Below are positions 44,001 through 56,000 of a stretch of DNA of 64,000 bases, one piece after another (within the stretch, counting starts at the first letter, position 1; every line of letters starts with the position of its first letter). The DNA lies in assembly GCF_000003815.2 (NCBI RefSeq), contig NC_049986.1, forward strand, positions 9,260,167-9,324,166, read 5' to 3'. The notes below the pieces were generated by a model, which had not been told where the DNA came from, did no database searches, and worked only from the letters and a program-made list of their open reading frames with translations. The position numbers were made by a program, and so were the translations under genes. The stretch is from Branchiostoma floridae (lineage: Eukaryota > Chordata > Leptocardii > Amphioxiformes > Branchiostomatidae).

Positions 44001-47000
44001 CAGCTATTTCCTCAATGGTCATATGTAGTATAGAAGTATATTTTCCTTAGCAACGGTTGCCAAAGAAACACGCTAGGTACTTTCAATGGTCAGAAAATGA
44101 CACTTCTCTTTCTGCTTGTGACTTTCACTAAAATCTAAGATTGACGCTATTCGGACAAGTATTACTCAAGTTATACTGGTTTAGTTGAAATTCGGGGCAT
44201 AATTGACTAATTTTCATAAATTTGAATAAAGACCACTAGGACCACGATATCCCACCTGGACCATAGAACATCATACCTGAAAATTATCGGCAGATATCAA
44301 TCTATCATTCTATGATCATCATCATCACCATTAGTCCCATAGCATTCTATGATGCTGGGCTTATATGTACAGTGTGGACTACGTTTCTCATGTTCTAGGG
44401 CTCTTCTGAGAATCTCCTCCAATGCTAATGAGATTGAAATGACGTTTATTAGACTCCCTGTTTCAACCGTCCCGCCTCAACACGGTGCTTTTTTTTTCTC
44501 ACCAAGCGATTCATAAGCGTCCACTGCCTTATTTTACGATTATATCTTGAAAGCAGGCACTCCGTTTTACATCAGATCCTTTGATGGGTTGTGCACTAAA
44601 ATGGAAAACGGGCTCGAGAAGTACTGATTGGTCCATGGAATCGATGCTGCAATGGTTTCAAATCGAGGGGAGTATTTATGTTTCAAACGTGCCCGGCCTT
44701 CTCGTTCTCTGGATTATATCAGACGATCTGGTCCAACAATTCACCCCGTTGCCATGACAACTCGCCATCGTGCGAGTGGTACGCAGGTGTCCCTATTAGA
44801 GTCTTGTACTTCCAATGGAAAACAAATTCCCAGTAGATTACCGCTCCAGGTGCTAAAGCTGCAAATTGTTCGTTTAAAAAGGTCGCCATCACATTTACTA
44901 AACCTACCGTGTATATTAGCCATTTCCCAGTAAGCCACCGTTAGTAAACCGTTAAAAGAAGTGAAATTGAATTGATGTAGGAAAAATGTCACTGGCACCA
45001 TTCACTAGATTCAATTTGATTAAAAGCGAACACTACGAAAACATGCAGTGGCAGTATGTAGGCAAAATGGCGGCTGAAGAATGTTGTCTGCCGCAATTGT
45101 TGCGTAGTGTCGTAAAATCCGGCATCGATTTATCACTTCCACTGAGACCCCGTTGGGGTCATATTCGTGCAAAATAATTCCACTAACGTCTAGTTAGAGG
45201 AGGTAACGTTAGAACAGCTTGCACTTCAGACATACCCATTAACTCATGACAATGTTTTCAGTTATTAACTCCAAACACTTGTAATTTTCAGGACTCCAAA
45301 ACAATAACGAAAAAAGAAATGATTCTGGTGTGATGGTAAATTTTCAAGGGCTTAAAAATCGAGATTCTCGAAAGCTCCAACGCTCTCAGAATTTTGAATC
45401 GATTGCCTCCCTATCTGGGTCATTGGTCCCTGTACTTCGTACCAGAAGGTCACGACTGATGGATCGTAAATGGAGGTTGGAGGTAGGTGGCTGGGGTTGA
45501 TGACGTCACTAACGGTCGCGGGTGATGCATCATGGGTGGGCGGCACCTGTCCTGACACACGTAAACGCCCCGACTGAAAAGCAAAGCCAGATTACCCATC
45601 AAATTTTACGGTGGGACATTACTATGAAGTAACAGGCTAGTTATCAGCTTTAATTGTGTGGTTAGTCATCACTTAAAAAGCCTCCTGTTTTGTATTTACT
45701 TTAAATTTTACCAACACCACAATGGCACATTAGTATTAGATTTGGACTTCCCTTGCTGTGCTTAATACATGTAGTATCAATTCATGAGCTACAACGAAGA
45801 TGAATCTAGTGGGTTGCTCCTCAAGATTGCGCGTCAAAATCTTTTGCTGAAAAGTTATGAATCTGCACAGATCACTCCTGTTCCCTTCTGTTTTCTCTCA
45901 TAGTATTATGCCTTGACATTCTGCAGAACTATAATCTATCTTACGTTAGGAACCGCATTATCTCATTCTCGCTTAGCAATAGCTATGTATGTGGCATTAC
46001 TTTGCATTTGGGACTGCATTGTCAGCAAGGGCCCCTAGATGCAGTGCAAAGTTAACCAGCCAGTTTTGCCTGAAGAAGACGACAGATGGTCTTGAAAAAA
46101 TCTGGTTGACGTGTGAATAAAGATCTTAAATTATACCTTATTTTTGACAATATGAATCTTGGACATGATGGTGGCGGCGCGCGCTTTTGTCGTGCGCGTA
46201 CATTTGTTGTAACTTTATCACAACATGTTTACCAAGCTGCGGCCCAAGCAAAAGCGCGCCTTTCGGTTACAGGAGAACGCATTGCCAACTTTTACACATC
46301 CCCTTTCACATTCGTTTGCCATTTTGTCTGGCACGGTTTCTTCAATTTATTCTGGTAATTTTATATTTGATTATCGAGACCCATTGTATGCATCATACAC
46401 GATATCATATGGCATACTTTTGATGCACGTTTATGCATTGTTTATGTATTGTTTGTCTAAACGTTTATTTGTCCTGTGCATGTACGGTCCGTTTGTCTCC
46501 GTCTTGTGTTCGTATCGTCATGTGTTGAATTTTGTGTTATGTTTACTTTTGTTTATTGCACGGTTCCTTGACAGTACCCCCCTCACGCCATTTGAATATT
46601 TTATTCTCCTTACGATCATGGCGAACTGCGTGGTTCTAGCGATGGAGGACCATCTCCCAAACAAGGACAGGACTCCGCTTGCCATCAAACTGGTGAGTCT
46701 AAGTAGTCAATCATTTCCCTGTATACTAGTAGCCTTTAGTATATGTTATCCTTGAACAAGGGTGCTGCTTACGGTTTAACGTGAAATTTTGCCTATAGCC
46801 TGGCCAAATTTAACGCAGATTTAAAGTGAAGGCTATATCTTTCACTGAAACGGCTTACTGGATACAATAGTTGTACGTCCTAGATTTACAGCGAAAAGTG
46901 ACATTTTTGCGTCTTCACTTTCTGTCAAAACAACCAACAAAGCAAGCCAGAACCTAACTCCTTCCAAAGAGACAGTTGACGCGGCACGTCTTTGAACTTG

Positions 47001-50000
47001 CCGAACTTTTGCAGATATTTGGGTGCAGTACTGTCAGAAAACTTCTACTTCTGCTTGGAGATAACGTCACCTTGTCCGAGGATAACGTTTGGTGTACATG
47101 TCCCTGGCTTTGCCTATGGTGTTGTCTTGTCTTGTCTCAAGTCTGTCGGGCTGCCGGCCTTTCCTTGACTCCCTCCTCTCTACGCCTTTCGACTACTTCA
47201 TCATCTGTACGATCGTGGCAAATTGTGTCGTCCTGGCCCTGGAGGACCACCTCCCGAAGGACGACCGGACACCGTTGTCCGAACAGTTGGTAAGTCGGTA
47301 CCGCCCAGCAGCATCTGCAACAAAATGTCGTCTGCTATGTGTTCATGTGTAGATCTATGTTTTGTATATCAAATTTATCGTGTTTGTGAGTGTCAACGTA
47401 ATATCTTTTGGTGTTTTTCTGTAAACAAAACCTCAATTCTCTCATACAATGGTGTTTTATAACGTCATCGTTTGCTCAAGAACATATTATGGGATGTTTT
47501 GCATTTGAACATATTATGGGATGTTTTGTACATCAAAGCATCATGGGATGCTGGCATGTCATCTCTCCATCTTTGGAAAATGTATGTTGCAACGCATTAG
47601 CCCTTATAGCTTTGTGACAATATAGGGTCCATTTTACGAGCATGCACTCACATGTTTTATCAGCAAAAAAAACACGTGAAACCCGTATATACATCGTGCA
47701 GTATCTGACAAAAACGTCAGCTACAAAGTGGGTAGAATTTACAAGTACGCCGAATCGACCAAGGTTGTTTTGCTATATTCAGTCTGGGTCTAATTGACAA
47801 GAGGTGGTTAGTAATCCAGTTAGAACGACAGCTAGTGTCTGCGTACCAAAAATAGTCCTTATCAGCTTGGTTCTTGTCGGTTTTAGACATCTTATATCTT
47901 GTCTACTTTAATTTTTGAACACCAATCCGCCATTTACATAATGTTTTGTTGGACTTGCAATGAAAGTTGAAATGCTAGTTCACGAGATAATCTATATCCG
48001 TTTTTTTAGATTGGGGTATTCACGGATATGAACTAACATTTTTCCAACTTCAATATTTTGAAAATATTACAATTTGAAACCACTGTTCGTCGACTTGACT
48101 TTCCTAAATACCCCGTAAAACGGATATAGGTTATTCCGCGGATAAAGGTGAACAAGCGTTTCTTGTAAAGGTGGCCATATGGTCTAGTCTGAACGAGATA
48201 GTCACAATGGAAAGATTGGGCGAAGATAAGGTTGATGATGAGCTAAATTCCTTACCGGACGGATAAAACCAGTTACCTAAACGTCAATATTTTCATTTTT
48301 TTTTTCTTTTCTTTAAGATAAGGCTGATTGACTTTGAGGCGTAATGCCTGAGACGAATCGTAATACCTTTTCATCTTACAACCGATACAATCCTCTATCA
48401 CCTATTTCTTTCTTTTTCTAGTAATTTTCGTGCTCTACTGCATCAAGAGTGTATTTGCTAATAACCCCACTCCCTATCCATGATGCCGGTCCTATGCATG
48501 CACAATGCCGTCCTCTTTTTTAGCTTTAACAATTGAAGCAGATTTGAAATAAAGTGGATACAAACTTTCCATTAAACTGCAATGTATTTATCTATGTCAC
48601 CAGCATTCATCAACCTCATATCTATTTGATGACTATGGTAAGCAAAAACTCGATACCGAGATGTGAGTACAGTCAAAACTGCCTAAGAAGGCCACTCTGG
48701 TGTAGAAATCTGGTGTATGTGGATCATGGTCACTTCAGACAGGATTCTTAATTCATTCATTCGGTTGTGCGAATGGGAAATTTATCTGAGAGACAGCTAA
48801 AAAGCGGTCACTGCATGGTGTTCCTTATGTACAGGCGGTCAATGTCACAAGTTGGAATGTACACACATTGTACGTGCCTTTGTGGGGAGAGGGACAGGCT
48901 GTGATCGGTCGACCGCCATGTTTCTCCAGACTCCTCTGTCAAAAGTCAAGTCATTTGGTCTGCCTTGGGGATATCTTTTTGCATTAGAAGCGAATAGATG
49001 TAGGTTTAATAGCCCGTGAACTGGCTTCTAGGCTGTGGTTTTACAGCTGAAACGACAAGTGCTGATGCTTTTATGTTATTAACAAGACGACGAAATGGAT
49101 TTTCATAGCTGACTTTTGGCCGCACGCTGATTGCCAACGGAACAAAAACTGTTCACTTTAGTTTATAAAAGGTATAATTTTGATAGAATGATGACATTGT
49201 TTCCTCAAGAGTTCAAGCTCTAAGAGGAAAGTACGAGAAACGATTGGTTTAACTCATAAAAAATATGCCTACGCAGCGATTCTGTGTCATTGACAGAGTC
49301 GACCACCGCACGTAAATGTGAAATTTATCTGGACAAAAAATCAGCTCTCCAACCCTTATCTGCACCAAGCACATGTTATGCGTAGGCTGTACCGATTTTC
49401 ACAGAAACTTTGACTGATATCACTTCTGGAGAAAAGGATGTTGAGCTATACTTTGAATTTTCTTAGAACGAAGCAACAAATGCCACATAATTGAGAACAA
49501 CGAGAAATCCATAATTATAAACTATGAAAATTGCAGATAGCTCAGAAACTGATTCGATGATGGTTTCCATAAATGCCAATTTGAAATGTCTTGTCCATTT
49601 GATTTTGTCTAGACTCACTGAAGGAAGCTATTTTGTTGTTCATAAAATGGCGGGCGGATGCTACGCCGCCATTTTGAAAGAATCATATTTGCTTACACAC
49701 AGCGACGTTTCAAATCGGTGAGAGATATCTAACGTTAAGCCCTGTCATAACACATTCTTTCAAATCGGATGATTCAAAATGCATCTACCAACCCCCCCTC
49801 TCAATGTCTCTTCCCATATTTGTTCATTCTCATTATCAGGAAGTGTAAAGAGCTGCATGAATTCAAGCGTTAAGATAACCACCGAGCGTTCAGACTTCCG
49901 GTCGCCAACTATATTCCACTTGTCATATGCTTCCTTCCATACAAATATTGCTACCGGAAAGCTCACTCTTGTACAAAACACAATGAAGAGACGTGATTTT

Positions 50001-53000
50001 GCATTCCAGTCGCCTTCTCCGTACATAATAGGCGTTATACGGCGGTGGCATCTGTCTGTGTTGAACGCCTGGCAGCGCCCGGGTTTTATGAGTGTTAGCA
50101 GACAGGGCGGTTGGATGGGTTTGACGGCAATAATGACGGACCTTATGAGGAGAGTAGCTTCCAAAGACTCTTTCTGCTGCCTACGTGCTTATTGGCGCAT
50201 TTTCTTTCTCAGGTTCGCCACCTGGGTCTTCAAATCATTGGGAAGGGGTAGAAAATGATGGCGCAAGGAGGGAGAAATTTAGTGCAGAATCGCCCCTCAT
50301 TTTGACTTGCTCAGAGTTCAGTATGCAAATGAGTATTCTCACATCACGATGTTGAGGTGTACGGATTGAGACTCACGCTTTTCTTAATTTTCTGTTAAAA
50401 TTGATGATTTTGTGATTCATGATGCTGGGACTGAGATAAAGAAAACGCCTTACAACACATTCTACAAGAGTATATTCTCTGGTTTATATCAAAGAGGCAT
50501 ACACAGTGCCGCGTGAATTTTTAAAAAGAGGCTTATGATGCCGTACGTGCGCGACCACGCCCAACTGAACACAGCTTAGACCTGCAGCAAGCGGATTCCG
50601 AGAAAATCCACTTCTTGTCACCTAAGGGTACACCTCATTGGCTTAGCGCTGAAAGGCAAGGGTGATATCTCATGTATCAACGAATCAACTGTTGATTTGC
50701 TTACGATAAGGTTTCCCTGGTATGGAGAAACTATAACCTTCATCGCTCTACCACGGGTCATGAAAGTAATGGAGTTGGATGGAAAAATGAAGAAAATACG
50801 GGGGACAGATAAAGAAGGCGTAAAAACCGTTGGGACGAGAAAGCTGTCAATGCCTGCGATCCGAATGTGAGGCTGTTAATGCAGGCTTTGATCGCTGGAG
50901 CAGCGGCGCGGCAATCCAGCCCCGGGGAACGAGAGCTGTCAAGCGTGCACGTGCCCAGAATACACGGCAAGCAGTGACGTCATTGCTGCAAAGTGTGTGC
51001 TCTCTTAATTTCTCAACAGCAAATCTTAGTAAAATCGACTTCACTGCGTCTAAATGCCATTTGGACCGATGCTGTTTTACTGTAGAGATCAGACAAATAA
51101 GCTTATAATGGTCAAAGGCCATTGTAAAGTCCACCGAATGTTGTTCATCGTTGTATGCGTTCAAACTTACCGCTATCTGAAAGTCAAATGGTAAATCCTA
51201 ACATATTGAACTGAGCGAGGTTCAAGACCCTCTCTCCCCGTATCGTACCGACTGTCTATCCACTATTGGTATCACAGATTTAAAGCAATATAACATGCCC
51301 ACGCGAAGGCTCGCTAAAAGCCAACCTTCGATCGCCACACCAAACGAGATAAAAAGCAACTATTATATAGGCGGTCGTTGGCCTGTTTTCTGTATACTAG
51401 ATTTTTTGGCCAGTCTGTATTCATCTTGTGTGTATCAATACAAACGTGCAAAAGTCAATAATGGGAAGCCATCAATTTAATACTTCCAGAAATTTCGATT
51501 TTCAAATTTTCAAAGGACCTTCGGTCACTGGTTGTATATCAAATTTCATTAGACACCGACAGCCGTGTAAGATTTACAATTCGTATCCAAATCTGCCATA
51601 TCGAAGCATAGGGCCTGACAGAAAAGTTATTTTTGTTTCCGATGCAGTCCAATAAGATATTCCTTTAGGTCGGTCTGCGTCAAGACTCTAGACCGTTGGA
51701 AGGTAGGCACTAGAGGCAAGGAAGAGATGGCTTAATAGAGATACATGTACATATACATGTATGGTACATGCTTTCTATTTCACACACATTTAGTAGCTCA
51801 CTTATTCGCTTACTTATTAATTAATACATTTTCAATATCACAAAGAAACGAGAAGAAGCCGAATGTACGCAGTAGAATACGATCCTTGAGTAGTGTAGAT
51901 TCATTGTATCATTATATCATGTTGTATCATTTGTTGTGACCTGTACTAAACCCAGTGGGTATGAATGTACAATAAAGGTCTTCATTCATTAATTCATTTA
52001 CTGAAGCACCCAGGTAATCACTCACTCACTCGTCCACTTACCCACTTACTCATTCAATTACCCACTCAGGTACTCAGTAACTCACTCATTTATTTACTCA
52101 CTCACTCACTCACTCACTCACTCACTCACTCACTCACTCACTCACTCACTCACTCACTCACTCACCCACTCACTCACTCACCCACTCACTCACTCACTCA
52201 CTCACCCACTCACTCACTCACTCACTCACTCACTCACCCACTCACTCACTCACCCACTCACTCACTCACTCACTCACACATCTACAGAACTTAGGCACTC
52301 ACTCACTCAATCACTCACGCATAGATTCCCTCTGTCATAACTCGCACATAAGTCGCACATTCACTCGTTAGCACCAGCTTAATGCAACTTTAAGTCAAGT
52401 GACCAGATGAGATTTCCCGACAAAAGAACTAAAACACATCATGTAACTCTTCCTCGCTTCTGTAACGTATTTGGTAATAGGGTGGGTACCGGTACAGAAA
52501 ATTCAGGTCCGGACCTGAACCTGGACCTGATTGTCTGTGGAAACTTGTGAATGGACGATACTCAAAAGAACGGTCCATTTCGCTATAAAGAAATCTGTTT
52601 TGTGGAGTATTCGACTCCCACGTACTGGCGTTTTAAAATGCTAAAAGGCTAACAGCCTCTGTACAATTGACTGTTAAACTCGGTGGAAATGACTATAGAC
52701 TCTACTCTACTTCGCTCTTGTAATTTCCTTCGACCGGTAAGCCCTAAAACGTGTGAATGTCTGATCATATGATCTGTTCATTTTCCAATAGGTCCAACAT
52801 CCGGTTCACCAAATCTTTTCAGGTCCGGTTTTTCCGGACCGGTCCAATAAGAAAAACCGGTTTTGTACCGGTACACCGTAACGGTACTTACCCTTATTTG
52901 GTAATATTCTCATGTTCTGGGAGTCGCCTTGGCAGAATATCTTAAGTCATAGCTCATTAAGATGCGCCACACTGTCTATCGGTGTAATCCTCGCATTACG

Positions 53001-56000
53001 ATGTCTACTGTACCAGAGTGCCAAGAAACAAGAAGGAAGGGGCGAACACAAGGAATGATTTCTCAGGAGTACAATGTAAATTTATTTATGACAATTAAGA
53101 AAACTGCGTGGCTTCAAGCACGTAGGGCCCGATCACATCAGAATGCAATACGATTGCGTGCATTCTTGAGATAATCGTGTACATGTCGTAGAAAATTCAG
53201 CTGCCTTCTTTCGGAAAATGTATTTAATGCTGTTTATAGCGATTGGTTTTGTTACAGCCTGCGACAGTACTAAATATCGTACATATTCATCGACAGGTAA
53301 CTAGAAATGGGAACTTAATATCAATTGTAAACCCATTTTTTAAATCCCGGTAAACTTCATTTTCTCATTTTACTTGATCAGAACTAGAGGCGGATACCTA
53401 AACAGGATATTCAGGTACGCTTCAGGTCCAGAGGACTAGGTCCTGATCTGAACCTGATCTGGACGTAATTGTTGTGAAAACTTGTGAATGAGCGATACTT
53501 AGAACAATGGTCCATCAGTTTTCTACAAAGGAATCTGTTTAGCGATTATGTCGCTCCCACTGGCGTTTTAAACGCCCGTCTTGCCCTTCTTCATGTAAAC
53601 TCTAAGTTTGATTGTAGAAATGACTACAAACTCTACTTCGCTCTTGTTATTTTCTTAAGCCGGTAAGCGCCAAAATGTGTAAACCCCTGCCGATATAATC
53701 TTGTCATTTTCTACTCGGACCAAAATCCGGTCCACTGATTTTTTCAGGTCCGTTTAAAAAAAAACAGTCCAACAAGAAAAACAGTTTTGTACCGATACAT
53801 CGTATACGCGTACCAGTTCCCACCCCTAGTTCATAATTATCATCATTCAGCCAGAAATGCAAACCCAGAAAACTAAATTTTAAAATCCCGGCAAACTTAA
53901 TGTTCTTCTTTTACTTGATCATAACCCTTTGCCTTGAAAGGTGTCGAGTTCAGAACTCGGTGTACGCTGTCACCAGGGGAAATTGTGATTTATTTCCGAT
54001 CAATTATTTACATCGCTAAATGGATTCTGAGCCGGCCACGTTTGATACGTTAATGTGCTTTAGCTGTTCAAATGAATGGTACAGACACGGGTTCGTTAAC
54101 CCAGGACAGTAGATCTAGCCTGCTGTAATCTAGACCTGACAGTTTTCATGAGTAAACGGTATCAACTATTGAATGTAATCAGGAAATGCCGATGTATATC
54201 GCTTGGACTGAAGCAAAATGGGCGGCAGGATAGCCCTACGTTAGGTGTCGTAAAATATACGTCGGGCGCAGATTGACCTAGCTGTCGTAAACTATACTAG
54301 TCTAGACGCCGGTCGTCGTTTTGATTGGAAATCTGCCTTGAAGACTATACAGGGGCTTGTAAATATGGCTTTGGTTCGCGAGGTCTCGATATGAAGAAGG
54401 GGAGGCTGCGTTAATTATCTCTGTTGGGGTAACGAGGAATTGGTCATATTTTTTACCCGACATTGTTGCCATATGTGACTGGCCCCTAAACGTCACTGTT
54501 GATTCAATTTTGATTGGCCTGAGCGGCGCATTCATCCAAAACATCTCCCGGGATGTGCTTTAACCTCAGTGCAAAGGCCTGAAAAAAATATTACGCCGCA
54601 TAGCTTTACTTCAGCAGCATACTTAGAAATCGACGAAAACGCCGCAAGCAGAAGTTTATCTTTTAAAGAAATTACATTGTTAATGATTCTTGGCAGTTTG
54701 CCTTTATCTTAGAAGGCCAAGGAGGAAATAGAAATTGTTAACGCGCGCTTCAATCTCATTATACTTCCAAGCACGTTCATTACTTATCATAGAAAACCTT
54801 TTATTTTCATTCTTCTTTGCTCCATTTTTATCACTAGTATCCTACTTTCTATAATGTTTTTCTCAATAATACACAATACACTGTAAATGATATTGAATGC
54901 GTATCGAACAACAGAAAAGAGTTTTAAGAATTCTTTGCAATACAAATATTTATTGGGAGTTTAAGGTCTATGGAAACTTTCTTTGCAAATATATGGTTAT
55001 GCTTTCTAAGCATCAAAACTACGCGTTTTTTTTTATAAAACATTGAATATACCCTGTCAAAATCACAGCTTGGATAGCCAAGATGCAATAAGCGTGAATA
55101 CGTGCATAACTTCCCTGTCCATGGTGCTGAAAATAACACCAGAGAAAATGAAATCTTCTCCATTCCATCTATAAAAGAGAAATTTCTTTCACCATAATCC
55201 TTTAAGTTACGTTCTATGAATAAAAGTATATTTTTTATCTACTTAAGGCCACTAATAGACATTTTAGATCTGTATCTAAAGCTTTATCCGGTATATGGTA
55301 ACGCACCAGCTTTGCAGGCACGCAGAGCGACAGCAGCTGGTTATATCACACTTAACGACCTTTCACACCTAAGCCTTACCTTAGAACTGTGCGCTTTGTT
55401 TAAAGCTATCTAAAAAGGCCACTCCTAATCTACTTGGCGACAACAAGTTCGATTCGACCATAGTTCTAGGGGAAAACGAATTTTCAAACATCTCAAACCT
55501 TAGCTAGTAACTCAGATATTTAGAGGCATGACTATTTCTTGTTCTTTCTGAGCTGGTATTAGATACATAGAAGTCGGTACGTCCACCAGTTTATTGGTCA
55601 TTCATTTCAACCGTTTTTGTTGTCCTCTTCCTAGGAACTCACGGAACCGTACTTTTTGGGCATATTCTGCGTGGAAGCCGCCGTGAAAATAATCGCCCTG
55701 GGCTTTGTACTACATAAAGGCTCGTACTTACGGAACGGCTGGAATATCATGGATTTCGTAGTCGTAGTCACCGGGTAAGTACAACTCAATTTCTAGACGT
55801 TTTACGTTACGAAAATTCACCTTTATCTACGGGGTAACCTACATCCGTTATTTCTAAAAACAATATTTCAAATTGTAATGCATGTATTTTCAAAAGATTG
55901 CAATTTGAAACTACTGTCTATAGACACGATATCGCAAAATACCATGTTTCTAAAATGTTACGAACGTTCAACTTTATCTACGGGAAACCTATATCCCTTA

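Larger units (their letters stand above)
36370..46586 (+). other. Cav2 intron 1, AT-AC U12-type (10.2 kb)
   Basis: Contains an RE1-like site (39365), a foldback MITE (39535), two CREs 40 bases apart (41295 and 41335), a 134-bp tandem duplication (41776), a foldback MITE (43499), an RFX X-box (44748-44761) and a structured retroelement tail (46047). No other exon found. The open frame on the minus strand at 42354-42773 has no recognisable domain. Confidence 0.7.
47290..55634 (+). other. Cav2 intron 2 (8.3 kb from exon 2b)
   Basis: Contains a tandem ATTATGGGATG motif (47487-47545), foldback MITE copy 9, paired YY1-like sites (49646-49676), a CRE (50974), a LINE tail plus long CACT microsatellite (51925-52300) and two hAT-type MITEs (52478 and 53385). 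Frames open on both strands at 49.8-50.25 kb show no domain. Confidence 0.65.

Noticed and set aside
46225-46560. Upstream continuation of the exon 2a frame (about 110 codons of hydrophobic sequence)
   Set aside because: It reads through the U12 branch site and acceptor; similarity to Cav2 begins exactly at 46587.
36363-46574. Ordinary GT-AG reading of Cav2 intron 1 (donor GA/GTGGGG, acceptor TTCCTTGACAG)
   Set aside because: The phase would work, but it removes the conserved Trp of ITEW, uses a poor donor, and cannot explain copy 2b, which has TC where copy 2a has AG. The U12 AT-AC reading restores the family protein sequence in both copies.
49760-50258. Overlapping open frames of 159 (plus) and 134 (minus) codons
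   Set aside because: No recognisable domain, no splice-linked partner, and both strands open at once; more likely chance in a GC-richer intron patch.
51965-52294. Repetitive LTHSLTHS open frame
   Set aside because: Translation of the CACT microsatellite.
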